Source: Chara braunii
Lineage: Eukaryota; Streptophyta; Charophyceae; Charales; Characeae
NCBI GenBank assembly: GCA_003427395.1
Contig: BFEA01000213.1
Span: 652,397 to 711,616 of the forward strand
Length of the DNA stretch: 59,220 nt
Reading direction: 5' to 3'
Each line of letters begins with the position of its first letter. The first letter of the stretch is position 1. The notes below the pieces were generated by a model that did not search any database, was not told where the DNA came from, and was given only the letters and a program-made list of their open reading frames with translations. The position numbers and the translations under genes were made by a program. This document shows positions 1 to 11,570 of this stretch, piece by piece.

Positions 1-149
1 GCAGGGCAGGGGGCGATGGTGCGGGGGTGATTTGGAGGGGCCAGGGGTCGAGGATCCCCGCGGCGGGGGTGCAGAGGTGAAACCCCCACCCCGGCTTGGG
101 CCCCGATGATCCCCGCGTGACAACACTGGCAAGCGCGATGCTCGAGATA

Positions 150-1482
150 AGGCCACATCTGACGAGTTTGTGATGGTGGATGGGCTCCTCTTTCTTGAGA
201 AGGCCGGGTTCAAAAGACGGGGTGTCGTCTAGTGAGTCTTTGCGTAGTTTATAGGAGAATGTCACGATGCAGCAGGACATTTCGAATATAAAAAGACTAG
301 TGCTAACTTAGTGCAACATTTTTGGTGGCCTGGCATGCTTGACAATGAGAAGTACGTCTACGTCAAGTCTCTCAGCAAGATGCACCACGAACTCGAGCAC
401 CACTTGGGTTACTCGAGCAAGGCCCATTCCTGCAGATCCTGGACAGAGCGTTTCCATGGATTTCATGGACACCCTCGTGACCGGCAAGAGTGGCAAGACG
501 CTAGAATAATCGCCATGCCAAAGACTGCAAAGACTCAGCACGTTATCAAGTTATTCATGGATAACGGGTTACGTGATTTTGGATTGCCCAAGTCTATCGT
601 CAGCAACAAAGATGTCCGTTTCACAAGTGAGATGTGGAAGGCTGCTGAACAAATGGGCAGCCAACTCCAAATGACTTCAGGAAACCATTCTGAAGCTAAT
701 GGCCAAGTAGAGCAGATGAACCGCGTGGTGCAACACCTGCTGAGGCATTACATAAGCCCAGCCAGGATGACTGGGATGAAAAGCTACCTCTCATCGCCAG
801 CCTGTACAACAATGATGTTCACAACACTATGGGCGTCTGTCTGAATGAGCTGCATTTGGGGTGTAAGCCTAGATCTGCACTAGACTTCCTCCTTCCTGAA
901 CATCGAATTCGGCGTCCAGTATGAGAACCTGTTGCAGCAGGCTGTCGAGCATATCAGAAAATCTTAGGAGGCAATGATTGGAGAACGTGTCTGGGTAAAG
1001 GCTAGCGAGTTAGGACAGAATTAGGCAACTCTAGAAAGCTAATGCCTCAGTACTTTGGCTATTGGGAAGTCCTCGGCATCGTGGGTAGTGATTTGGATGG
1101 ACCCTCGTATGCAATTAGAACCCCTGGACATCTGCGCACTTATCTTGTGTTTCATGCTTCCAAGCTTGCACCATTCACTGGGACTGACAAGTTCCCATCA
1201 AGGAGATCAATGCTGCCCCCAACCATGGATGGCCATGTGGACGTCGACGATATCTTGGAACATAGAGATTTGCCTATTCCGAAGACTGTGGGCAGGGGAA
1301 GCCCACCAAAATCCACGAGGGAGTACCGGGTCAGATTCAGGTATCGCACAGATCCAAAAGAAGACCGTTGGTTCACAAAAGCGGAGCTGGTCAAAACAGC
1401 ACCTCAGGTCGTGGCAGAGTATGAACAGAAGTTAAGGGGAAAGCACCTGTGTAGAAGCATCTCAGCAGACTTTCGAAGTTGA
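150..1482 (+). pseudogene. pol: Ty3/gypsy remnant I: integrase with C-terminal chromodomain-like region
   Basis: Degenerate 3' part of a gypsy pol gene. In order: traces of the pre-integrase spacer and zinc-finger region (CHDA then GHF near 262-280; WWPGM at 325-340), integrase core pieces (DFGLPKSIVSNKDVRF near 570-625; EANGQVEQMNR near 690-725), then the C-terminal segment 1042-1482 with VFHASKLAPF, SMLPPTMDGHVDVDDILEH and the chromodomain-like block ending in RWFTKAELV. Frameshifts occur near 400-430, 760 and 900-1040 and several stops interrupt it. The second catalytic Asp of the DDE triad (normally SDxD) is Asn. The copy is inactive and lacks gag, protease, RT and RNase H. An LTR-like sequence follows directly, which fits the 3' end of an element. 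Confidence 0.9.
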
Positions 1483-1486
1483 GGGG

Positions 1487-2551
1487 GATGGAACGTGAGG
1501 ATTGAGGCCTCACAAAGCCCTTCTCCGACAAACTGACGTTCCGGCTCAGGCCCCAGCAAACCTCGTGCCTGAAGGCGGGCCTGCATATTTGCGTGAGGCC
1601 TATTTTTGCCATTCTTCGTATGTGGGGTATTAGACAGTCGCAGCACACCAGTTGGTTACAGAGCAACGTGACCCTTCCTTGGCTCCTTCCATAAGCAGCA
1701 GCTGCGTTGTACAATTGAGCCCAGGGCTCATTCGATTGAGGCCCTGGGCACAAGCATTCAGAGGCCGACAAGTCACGTGGCGGCCGCGGACCAATGCGAA
1801 AGCAGCTCCTTCGTCACACACATGCCACGAGCCAATGGGATTGCGCTGAACACTTGGCTACCTGGACATGCCTAACTGCACGGGGCCCAAGCTAGTATAT
1901 GAAACTGGGGCTGGGCGCAGATACTGGGGCCCGACTGGAAGCTGCTGGAAATTCGCCCACCGAGGCCCAAGGCACATCAAGCAGGGCTCACTTTCCATAA
2001 AGAAAAGTGAGCACTCCAGCCAGAGATCATTCTAGCCTATGCAGGCAATACGGCCACGCTGCTGCGTTGACACACGAGCAGCTGCGCTAGTGCTGCTGGC
2101 CAAGGCATGCACGGGTGCACAGCAGCCATAGACGGGCTGCTGGGGGCAGGCATCATGATGATGGTGGTCTTCAGGTAGGAGGCGCATGCAGACGGGAGTC
2201 AGGGGTGATAAGGGGAGGAGAGTGACATTCCCTGGTGTATGCTGGCAGTCTGCATTAGCGTTGATGTCACGTGCATTGCTCTTCAACTTCGATGTGATCC
2301 TTTTGTATGAACGTAGATAGCCTAGATAGGCTGAATAGTGTAAGCTAGACGCTGAGCACCAATCAAGAGGAGCGCCATTGGATACTATGTTGGTGTGGCC
2401 AGAGAGCACCGACGCCGGCATTTGAGTTCATTGTATTATTTGGATGGTATCTTGGTGCGTTGTGCTCTCTGCTTGATACGTGACTTGCTGGACTACAGCG
2501 TGATTTTGCAATTTGGATTTCTATCTATCACTTTCACTCATATTCCTTGCA
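1487..2551 (+). repeat. LTR I (probable 3' LTR of gypsy remnant I)
   Basis: It follows the integrase stop after the purine-rich run gttgaggggga (PPT-like). It shares scattered blocks with 12590-13593, which sits in the same place after remnant II: gcgggcct, the TATA-hairpin and an end reading ccttgca. An imperfect TATA-like core (ccataaag) lies inside a stem of 9 bp (1986-1994 with 2004-2012). A second stem pairs 1719-1727 with 1741-1749. Both ends are estimates and I could not find a target duplication. Confidence 0.6.
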
Positions 2552-3169
2552 CAATTATGGCATCCAGACCACAGAGATGGAGGTCAACAAAATCAAAGGA
2601 ATGGTATCAAAGAAATGCCCCTCATTGTCGTGAGCAGGCTCATGAACAACACTGGCCTTCAACTGACTTACCCAAAGTAATGTTCCAAGTCTGGAAGGTT
2701 CGGGGCTATGCCCTGTGCAGTTATTTGCAGATCACCCACACGGTGTGAGGGGTCTGGGTTGATTTGCAAGTCCATCAAGTGATGTTCTGATCCGTACCGC
2801 TTGGGGCTGAATTCTGTCAGTGGGACCGCAACCTGTGCAGTAGGAGAGTAATGAACATGTAATCCGGCGGAGGACGAATCACAGACTCCTGACCGCCTGC
2901 TGGGAGATGAAGTGACTGCAGGGGCCACAGGAGAGGAACTTGTCATGCAGCTCAAGGGAACGGTGACAGTATGTGGATCAGGCACAGACAGAACCAAGGC
3001 AGATAAGGAAACAGGGTGCTCACACACTTTTAAACAACACTTTGATGACTGCCATTACCAGCAGAAACACACAGCACATTGAGCATTGAACTCAGACACA
3101 AGCTGTGGAGCATTATGATGCAGTCAAATGAACTGCTACAAGCCTCAACTCTGATTCTTAACAGTCGTC
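2552..3169. other. unclassified interval between LTR I and a solo LTR
   Basis: No recognised gene. The only notable open frame (2395-2748 +) starts inside the LTR and continues with a basic peptide beginning MASRPQRWRSTKSKEW after an internal Met near 2560; I cannot assign it. No tandem structure is visible. Confidence 0.4.
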
Positions 3170-4120
3170 TGCAATCAGACTCGCTTTCTTTTCCACTTCG
3201 CAGTCATGCAAACAGATGGTGAGCCACACTGGCGCACAGCGCCCACTCAAAGCTCAGAGATATGGAAGTCGAAAACACAGTTCAGATACAAGCTCGCTTC
3301 AACAGGCTATGGCGCATCAGCGCCTGTACACTCCAACTCTCGTCTCTCTATCCAACACCACTGTTCACACTCGCTCAACTTCGGATCACCCTGGATATCC
3401 CACACACATACACACACTCTCGTACTCTTACACTTGCCTATCAGCTAGGTGGCTATGGCTGCTGTCCCTCTCCTAGCTATGTCTAACGATCTCCTTCAAC
3501 CCACTTCGTCCACGGGCACTCTACAGACCACCTCGCACGAGTCGCTCAAGCAGCGCTTCCGCATGGCTTACGCAGGAATGAATCAATGGCTGGGTGCTGC
3601 TTCTAGATTTATACTTCTATAACTCGTTGGTCTGCCCCTTTCCCATGCCCTTGGTGCACACAGTCCCACACGGTACTTCCTTGACTGGACTAGGACTGAC
3701 TGGGACCGGTACAGCTGACTCAGCAAGGGTGGACTTCACCACTTGCCCACTTGCCTCCAGTCTGTCGTGAGCAACGTTGGAAGGGCCACTTTCGGACCTT
3801 CCGGAAGTCTGTGGACTTGGCCCTTCGACACTGTAGCAGCTACGACCTTGACCTTTCAGGATTGAAGCAGCTATGGACTTGACCTTTCAAAAGAGCTACA
3901 GCCACGACTTCCAGAACTCACTAAGACCTCTATCCGACAGGTCTACAGATCGAACCCCTACAACCTACGGACCTACGACAGCCTACCAATTGTTGCGAAT
4001 ACACAGGTCACGGGTTCAACTCTCAGGGTCGACACAGGTACTGTACACAGGTAAGGTAAGAACTAGGGATGGAGCCCTGGGATCTGCATTCGCTACTGCT
4101 AACAGGTGAATACCGTTTCA
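3170..4120 (-). repeat. solo LTR, family A (gypsy)
   Basis: This 951-bp copy is clearly homologous to 21302-22153, 34739-35591 and 38776-39689. It starts tgcaatcagactcg and ends aataccgtttca, so on the minus strand it runs TG...CA. It has no adjacent PBS, PPT or pol sequence, so it reads as a solo LTR left by recombination. No matching target duplication is evident (gtc before, cat after). It is visibly more diverged than the pair bounding element A. Confidence 0.85.
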
Positions 4121-4480
4121 CATCCACCCAAGACATCACAATTGAAATAACAAATCACTCGGTAATAGCACAAGGTTCCATGAGTGAAGCACCAAAATGT
4201 GAGGATGCACATGAGGGTTGTTTTCTATGCCACAAGCCATGGACCCAAGCAATATTCATCCAATGAGCTTGACCCATGCAAGGATAACGACATCACAAAG
4301 CCGTGCACGGCCTGCGGATGTCAAACAATCCCTAGAGAAAGTAGACAAGCACAGGAGGCCAGCCAAGAAAACAATATTACAGGAGACCTTCAAGCTCAAT
4401 AACTGAGAGGAACGGCAAGACCTTGGGAGGCCTAGGCAGAGCCGAAAAGAAGGCACAAGCGGTTATCGGGTAGCTGAAAA
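4121..4480. other. unclassified interval
   Basis: No gene, repeat unit or RNA recognised. Short open frames overlap one another in several frames with no family motif. Confidence 0.4.
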
Positions 4481-4890
4481 TTCAGGAATGAAAGTTTTGA
4501 AGTGAAGAGTTTTGGGTAGTCTGAAAATCCTGAATGGTCCTGAAGTGGTGAAAGGTCCGAAGACCCTGAAAACCACTTGTTTAGGCAGGCTGCATCTTGA
4601 AGTGGTGAAGGGTGTCCTGAAGTGGTCAACTGAGAGTTTTGGGCAGTCTGGAAATCATGAATGGTCCTGAAGCGGTGAAAGGTCCGAAGACCATGAAAAC
4701 CACCCTTCACCACTTGAGGATGCAGCCTGCCTAAACAGATGGTTTTCAGGATCTTTGGAGCTCCCACCACTTCAGGACCATTCAAGATTTTCAGACCTGA
4801 ATGGTCCTGAAGTGGTGAACGGTCCAAAGACCCTGAAAACCACGTGTTTAGGCAGGCTGCATCCTGAAGTGGTGAAGGGTTTCCTGAAGT
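4481..4890. repeat. foldback repeat: three direct copies and one inverted copy
   Basis: A unit of about 90 bp (cctgaatggtcctgaagtgg ... tttaggcaggctgcat) occurs at 4521-4611, partly at 4640-4704, and at 4795-4880. An inverted copy lies between them at 4705-4796. The inverted copy can pair with the direct copy on either side to form a long stem. This resembles a foldback or MITE-type element, but no transposase or clear target duplication is visible. Confidence 0.75.
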
Positions 4891-5090
4891 GGTGATGAAA
4901 AATACAACTATTGTTAACCTTCGTGGGAGAGCAAAAAAATCTGGACAGAAAGCCACAATGACCATGGTGCAAGTCCAGCATAGGAACATGCACCTGAACT
5001 CTAAGTCAAGGCTGGGCTTTAGAAATAGGCCAATAGACTCTCAGACTCGGTCAGAATGACCCTCATTGCTATAGAATATGGTCTAATCCA

Positions 5091-6216
5091 TGTCGATGAA
5101 AGGCCTTCCACGATTCAGACCCCAAATTCGGCCCTCAGGGTCAGATGCCCAGGTCAAGGAAAGGCACAGTTCGTCAAACTGAGAAAAGTCACAATCGGGT
5201 ACCTCAGCAGTCTGGTCCAACAGGCACCCAGCAAACAGTCACGTCTCATAATAAAAAGCCATTCAGAAGAGTCACATCCCACGAGTGAAAAGGCAGATTC
5301 ACCAAGCAAGAGTCATGTCTCAAAGGCAAAAGTCACGTTTCCTAATGAAAAGTCGTATTGAAGAGACACATCCCACGAGTAAAAGGTAGTATCACAGGCA
5401 AAAGTCGTGACCCACAGGCAAGAGTCACTGTCCACAGTCAAAAGTCATGTTCACAAGTGAAAAGTCATGACTCAAAGGCCCAAGCAGCAGCAGTCCAATG
5501 GAAATTCGGGAAGGTTCCAGGCCTTGACATTCAGTAGCAGACAGGCCGTGGGGATGTGGTACCGGAACCATCCAGGACCCGAGAAACAGAGGCTGGCACG
5601 AGTTAAAGTGCAAACCAAGGCTACAAAAGCACTGGCCAGCCTCACATTCAGTCAGATTGCTCATTCGCAAAGAGCGTGGAAGTGCTAGTGCACTTGTGCG
5701 CTAATGTGAGGGGCAGAGCGCTGAAGCCAGAGTGCTGCGCGAAGGAAGAGGGAGAGAGAGAGAGGAAGACGACACTGGCGGGGAGAAGGCAGCCATAGCT
5801 GCGCCAGTGCAGGGTGTTAGTGTTAGTATCTAGTAGTAGTCTTCAGAGAGTTAGTAGAGTTATCAGTGGGTGTATTCAGAGTAGATCTTTGAGCAGAAGA
5901 TAGTGAGTGTGCATGTATGTAGAGAAAGAAGATACAGCTAGGATATAGCTAGAGAGGAGACCAGCAAGGAGGGAGAAAAGCAGAGAGGAAGAGATACTTA
6001 CCTGAGAGTTTATGCTGGAAACTGGTACCTTCGATATGCGCTGATGAGCGCTGGTGACTTGAACTCTTATTGCTCTTGTATAACTTGTTGGAATTCATAA
6101 GCTGCGTTGTCTGGTCTTAATCTCTCTGGTCTTCAGTGTGAATTTCGTGTGAATTCATATGTGCATGAGGTGTGAATATGTGCGCTCACTGGTGTTGAAC
6201 TAAGAGGTTCATTGCA
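5091..6216 (+). repeat. solo LTR, family D
   Basis: Homologous in reverse orientation to 54131-55079. Shared stretches include gatgaaaggc, ccacgattcagaccccaaat and a degenerate series of short units built on aaaagtcatg/aaaagtcacg (5160-5470). It begins tgtcgatgaaaggc and ends ggttcattgca, giving TG...CA. No PBS follows the right end, so a solo LTR is likely. A purine-rich tract leads into atacttacctg at 5994-6004. Confidence 0.75.
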
Positions 6217-6334
6217 TCGAGGGCAATAACCTTTTAAGTTGCAGTCTCCGGAAAACCCTTCAGATTCACCTGGCATAAGTCATGAGTCGATGGTTGGCCT
6301 CTGAAAGGTCTCTAGAACTGGTGCCAAATTCGCA

Positions 6335-6349
6335 CACAGTCTAGAGTCC
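6335..6349. repeat. left target-site duplication of U6 retrocopy
   Basis: The 15-mer cacagtctagagtcc is repeated exactly at 6461-6475, on the other side of the U6 copy. Confidence 0.9.
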
Positions 6350-6350
6350 C

Positions 6351-6407
6351 TTTTTTTTAATTTTGGACCATTTCTCGATTTATGCGTGTCATTCTTGTGC
6401 AGGGGCC

Positions 6408-6439
<32 letters not shown>

Positions 6440-6457
6440 ACGGATGTCCTGAAGGAC
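6351..6457 (-). ncRNA. U6: U6 snRNA retrocopy (processed pseudogene)
   Basis: Read on the minus strand, 6457 down to about 6362 is almost a full U6 snRNA. It has the 5' stem (gtccttcaggac), ttaaaattggaacgatacag, the ACAGAGA-box region, agattagcatggcccctg, and the 3' end gagaaatggtccaaaa. The normal run of T that ends U6 genes is replaced by aaaattaaaaaaaa, an A-rich tail. A 15-bp direct repeat flanks the copy. No plant-type upstream sequence element or TATA was seen. Tail plus target duplication indicate reverse transcription of U6 RNA by a LINE-type machinery; expression is unlikely. Confidence 0.92.
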
Positions 6458-6460
6458 AGT

Positions 6461-6475
6461 CACAGTCTAGAGTCC
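6461..6475. repeat. right target-site duplication of U6 retrocopy
   Basis: Exact partner of 6335-6349 (cacagtctagagtcc), three bases beyond the U6 5' end. Confidence 0.9.
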
Positions 6476-6589
6476 TAACTTTTGCCCTAGGCTAGTTTCC
6501 AGGGTCAAAAGTCGAGCCTACAGCCTTTGAAAAGACATCAGAAAGTCCTTTGGTCAATAGGTACTGAGTCAAGGGTCAAAATGAGGTCA

Positions 6590-7117
6590 GTACCAGACCT
6601 TGGAAAAGACAACAGTCAGGCCCAGCACAGGCACATGAGTCAAAGAGTCAAAGCTTAGCCAGGAGTCAGTCAAAGCCACAGATCACAGGTAAGCCAAAGG
6701 CCCAGTGCCGCCTCCATAAGTTACCAAGACCCACTGAGTTCAGGTACATACTGGCCACAACAAAATCTTGGCCATTCATACCAGGAAATCTCAGTCATCC
6801 GAGGAGGCAACCTGAGCGAAGCCAGTCCGACTCAACAACATAAATCTGGGCCTGTACCAGACCTTGCAAAAGACAACAGTCAGGCCCAGCACGGGCAAAT
6901 GAGTCAAAGAGTCCAAGCTTAGCCAGGAGTCAGTCAAAGCCACAGATCACAGGTAATCCAAAGGCCCAGTGCCACCTCCATAAGTTACCAAGACCCACTG
7001 GGTTCAGGTACATACTGGCCACAACAAAATCTTGGCCATTCATACCAGGAAATCTCAGTCATCCGAGGAGGTAACCTGAGCCAAGCCAGTCCGACTCAAC
7101 AATATCAATCTGGGCCT
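6590..7117. repeat. tandem duplication, 264-bp unit
   Basis: The units 6590-6853 and 6854-7117 align without obvious indels; both start gtaccagacctt and contain aagacaacagtcaggcccag and ggtacatactggccacaac. Only a handful of substitutions separate them. No coding potential recognised. Confidence 0.9.
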
Positions 7118-8341
7118 GGCCAGCTCGTGGAAAACATTCTGCCTTGTTCTGTTTGGAGGCTGGACTGCAGCTGCTCAAGCAGCAGTGCTGGAAGAACACT
7201 GACAGTGAGCAAGAGGCTGCCATAGCTAGAGTGAGACAGAGTCGTAGCCATAGCCAGTAGAATGTGCTGAAGCACCATAGCTGGACAGGGGAGACCTGAG
7301 GTAGAGTCCAAGTGGTTGCATGCGCTTGGCATTTTCATCCAAGACTCAACCATGGTGGTGAGCACTTGAGATTGTCTGGCGCCATACAGAGGAGGATCTG
7401 GCGTCACAATGGAAGGAGGTAACTATTGTAGAACGGTTGGCAGGGCACTTGCTTTAGTGAGGTCAGGACAGACAGGAAAAGTCGCCATAGCTTCTGGCTG
7501 GCAATCAGGTCGTGATTGAGAAAGAAGGGTCCATTCTTGGAGGAAGAGGACCCCTGGAAGAAGGAGCAAGAGCAATCTGGACATCTTATTCATTATTTAT
7601 ATCTTTTAGATATTTTAATGCTTTTGCTCTGTTTTCTCCACACTGTCTTGTCATTCCTTTCTGTCACAATCTGTTGTTAATAACTTAATACTGATTGGAG
7701 CATTGTGAGTTCAGGTGAGGTTTGATTGTGAACTCCTGAAGTTGGATTCATTACGAAGGAATTGGCAAGCTGCAAGAAACAGTGAGTGGAGAAAAAAAGA
7801 GTACATGGAGACAGTTCTATGGGTATGAGAGAGCTGAAAACGAAAGAGGAAAAGGCTCACTCACCTTCTTGGTTTGTTCTGGCGCTGCCCAAAATCATCT
7901 CCACCTGACAGAGAACAAGGAAATTAATGACAGAGGATTACAATTTCAGATACGGATTATGTTCAGATGGTCAGATAATAGGGGAGTCCAAAACATACAG
8001 AAGTCAATTCCAATCAGCAGCCTATAGACCTATGCCTGGGCTTGAGAAATCAAGCCGGACACATCATGGCTTCACTCACAACAGAGCAGGTACAGCCATA
8101 AATCCTAGAAAATCAACCACCGTGGGTGAAAGGAAGAGGAGAACACAAAGCATGATACAGATAGTCTAGAGTTATGTGCTTCAAGTCACCAGAAAAACAC
8201 CATGTACAGAAACCCAACCCAAAAAGAAATGAAAAAAAGAGCCCCCATAAGAGAAGCCTCCCCGAAAAGAGAGAACCGCAATGTACCTGAAAAACAAACA
8301 TACACAGGGACATGAATCTCAGTCGCTGTGGGGTACTATGC
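7118..8341. other. unclassified interval
   Basis: No gene or known repeat recognised. An AT-rich stretch lies at 7580-7700. Open frames are short and overlap one another without family motifs. Confidence 0.4.
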
Positions 8342-8721
8342 ACAACATGGCTTGGGCAATACAAAGTTGGGTAGGTGGGCCATGCCACACGGACTCGGTA
8401 ATGCAATGTGGGGCACATAAGAGTCAACTAAGCACACCCTGAGAGGAGGCAACTGCAGTTCAACGAAATCAGCACAGGTCTGCACGTTCACAGTCACAGA
8501 GAGTCACAATCCAGACTGTCTGACATGGATTGTACAACATGGCTTGGGCGATACAAAGTTGGTTAGGTGGGCCATGCCACACGGACTCGGTGATGCAATG
8601 TGGGGTACTTGGGAGTCAACTAAGCACACCCTGAGAGGAGGCAACTGCAGTTCGAGGAAATCAACACAGGTCGGTGCATTCACAGTCACAGAGAGTCCCA
8701 ATCCAGACTGTCTGACATGCA
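8342..8721. repeat. tandem duplication, about 194-bp unit
   Basis: The first unit starts near 8342 (acaacatggcttgggcaata) and the second near 8536, both running to ccagactgtctgacatg. Differences are few. No function recognised. Confidence 0.9.
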
Positions 8722-8829
8722 ACCAAGCACAGTCAACAGTCTACTGTGGTTTGTGCATGATTTTCATTGGATACCATCTCCCTCCTCCAATCTTTTCCCC
8801 CCTCCCTATCGATCATGTCTAGCCCAACA

Positions 8830-8870
<41 letters not shown>

Positions 8871-8874
8871 GTGC

Positions 8875-8909
<35 letters not shown>
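8830..8909. repeat. (TG)n microsatellite
   Basis: About 80 bp of alternating T and G with a few cg interruptions near 8865-8880. Confidence 0.97.
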
Positions 8910-8910
<1 letters not shown>

Positions 8911-10000
8911 CAAGGAACGACCAAACATAATGAACAAATACAACAGCGGAAGACTGATACGCACAGATCTGACTCAACGCGACTCAGACTGATTGCAACT
9001 GACTCATCATCATCCATCAGGCGTGAGGGTGTGGCTCTGAACACAGAGACGAAGAGCACCGTACCTAAGATAGCATCCACAGATGAGGAGGGAAAAGAGA
9101 CGAAGGGGAGATGTCATCAACCAGATAATGCCACTGATGTCGTCTCCCCAAAAATAACCCCAATGTCGTCGCCCAGATACAATGTCCAAGTCAGGGCAAT
9201 AGCCCAATGTCAGCAAGTCTCAACTCTCAGAACTCTCTCTCTCATAGAAGAAGAGGAGGAAGAATCAGAGGGAGGGAGGAGAAGGCGAGTGATGGAGACA
9301 GAGGAGGAAGATCGGGAGAGGAAGGGGAAGTCCTGCAGAACAAGATACTGACCAGCACAAAGGTGTTGCCTTGGAGCTGTGTGCAGGTGGGACGCGTCTG
9401 AAGACGACCCAGAGTTGTGGCACCAGGTGAATGCTGCAAGTCCCCTCGTACTGGCCTCAGCCCTCCACCTCCAATTTCTCTCTCTAGCGCTAATCCTACT
9501 CCACTACTAACGCAGCGCTGGTCCAGCAGCGCTCTAACCTCGACCTCCAAAACTACCTCCGAAACTGAGGCTGGATCCAGGACAGTCCGATCCAGTGGAT
9601 CGATTCGCAGTCCTAGATGTTGGACTGAGAACTGGTCCGGCTCTAGGCCGAAAACGTGGTCACTCAGCAGACCTACTGACGACCACTGCTCCTACGGAGA
9701 AACGGCTAGGACCCTACTGGTCCAAACGACACCAGAGGTCTCGACCAGACCAGACCTAACCTGAACCGATGTAGAATGGACAGACCCAGTACTGTGAACA
9801 GACAGCGATCAAAGAGTAGGACAAACAGACCCAAAACGTGCAGATGAACAACCCCTCAACCAGAATCAACATCCTGTATCCTAAGATCGGGGCGGCAAGG
9901 AGGCCCATGTGAGAATGCATGCATGCCACACCCCTCCCCTCCCCCCCCCCCTTTTTGAAAAAGGAAGCCTGCCGGTCAGGGCGAAGCTGTCTATCGAAGG
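8910..10000. other. unclassified interval with purine-rich and poly-C tracts
   Basis: It holds a purine-rich segment (9245-9330) and a poly-C run (about 9940-9952) followed by ctttttgaaaaagg. No coding family recognised in the overlapping short frames. Confidence 0.5.
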
Positions 10001-10019
10001 GAGGGACTCAAGCCCCGGT

Positions 10020-11570
10020 GGGACGGGCAGTCTGATGCTCAACACCTAGTCGTGGTCGATCATAGTAGGCATAGATAAGAGGAGATGATGCTTGCAAGTA
10101 TTCGTGAGATTCAATACGTGTTGTTAGTGTCACATTGCTTGAAGACCTTGTACTGCGTTGGCTTGTACGCGTAGTGGCGATGCGTAATGACCCGATCCAT
10201 CTCTTGGTGGTCATCCATAGAAGGAGGGTCCCACAATCCTCTACTCGAAAAGTCGTTGCTCTTGGCCGAAGTGTAGTTAGCCAGTTTCGAGGCATGAAAG
10301 ACCGGGTGGACGATCACGACGGATGGGCCATCCGGCTGATTGCCAGTCGTGAGGGAAACACGCGACTGTCCAAACCACTTCGGAAGGAGTTTGCGGGAGA
10401 CATTTAACTCAATCGCAAGTCCTCGGAGAAGACCCAACCAAAGTCGCCTGTGCGGATGGGACAAGGCACTTCCAGCTAAATCACCATGGTGCATGCAGAT
10501 GGGACATTGCTGCTGCATGCAGGCTTGAGTTAAACGACCACGGTGAATGCAGATGGGACAAGGCGCTTCGAGTTAAATCACCATGGCGCTTCGAGTTAAA
10601 TCACCATGGTGAATGCAGATGGGACATTGCTGCTGCATGGTTAACTCGATCCCGAACTCCTCGGAGAAGACCCAACCAAAGTCGCCTGCGCAGATGGGAC
10701 ATTGTTGCTGCATGCAGACTTCAGCCTTTTGCATGTTTGCGCGGGCTATGGCCAACAACTCTCGCATCTTCTGAATGGAAGCACGAGTGCAAGGGGAGTC
10801 AATGTCGGCTGCCCGAAGGAGAAGACAATCAGCGAAGATACGACCTTTCCGTCCACCATGGTGAAGCTCGGATGGAGCTAAGCCAATCGCCTGATGCAAC
10901 AAAGTGTCGTAGGTGAATCCCATGCCGAGGAAGCGATTAACCCAATCCTTTGGTCCAGGCGAATGAGCGTACGGAGCATCATTTGCGCAGTTTGATGTGC
11001 CAGCTCCGTTTGCCTATCCGTTTGAGGGTGTCGAACCGAGCTCAATTCCATTTCAGGTCCAGACTCCATCATGAGGGAAGTCCAAAAGTCTGACATGAAC
11101 CAATTGTCATGGTTGCTGGAAATATCCTTTAGAACTCCGTCCCCGCAAATCCAGCCAATGTGTAACAGTCGTGCGAGCTCTTAAGTCGTTGCATGATACT
11201 TGCATGAGAGGAACCGAGCGTACTTGCTCAATCAGTCAACCACCGTGAAAATACCGTCGTGGCCAAGTCGATCACGTGGAGAGGGGTCGGTAACGTCAAT
11301 GGCAATAAAAACGTCGGGCTCCCGCGAAGTCGGCAAAGGTCACAACTCATCGTAGCTATTGCGACGACAGACTTCGCAAGACTCGCAATACTTTGTGGCG
11401 TCCCTTACCAAGCCAAGCAAAGTGACCAGTGAGGTGCGAGTCGTGGTACTTGCCAAGAAGGTGAATCTGAAGACGACAATCTTGAGGCACGGACAACAAG
11501 TTGCGCCTGTGTGAATGAAGAAGCATTCGTCGACGATATGGTAGTGGCTCATCGATGGGGTCTCCGAAGA
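10020..11570 (-). pseudogene. pol: divergent Ty3/gypsy integrase remnant
   Basis: On the minus strand, pol-like pieces appear in order: C-x2-C of the integrase zinc finger (CESCEVCRRN, 11350-11400), the core motif ELSSVRHPQTDRQTE with nearby HQTAQMMLRTL (about 10950-11060), the post-core region with GLAPSELHHG (about 10860), and the C-terminal VFHASKLANY (about 10280-10310). Frameshifts and stops are frequent. A block with units of roughly 50 bp (gcagatgggacattgctg) is repeated several times at 10440-10720 and expands the coding sequence. The core motif differs from elements A, B and C, so this is a separate gypsy lineage. Confidence 0.8.
10430..10720. repeat. degenerate tandem repeat inside the integrase remnant
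   Basis: The strings aatgcagatgggac and cgagttaaatcaccatgg recur several times at irregular spacing, and ggagaagacccaaccaaagt occurs at about 10424 and 10662. Local duplication of integrase-derived sequence explains this best. Confidence 0.75.

Noticed and set aside
2668-3027. 119-codon minus-strand frame
   Set aside because: No recognisable motif, ends within LTR-neighbouring DNA; length is within chance expectation.
5994-6004. U1 snRNA gene beginning at atacttacctg
   Set aside because: Only the first 11 bases match U1; the sequence after it does not follow the U1 stem-loops here or at 21281.
6590-8721. CRISPR-like array
   Set aside because: Two-copy tandem duplications, with no short repeats separated by unique spacers; the genome is eukaryotic.
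8767-9351. 194-codon open frame containing (TG)n
   Set aside because: It runs through a microsatellite and purine-rich DNA; no conserved motif, and frames on the other strand are equally open there.
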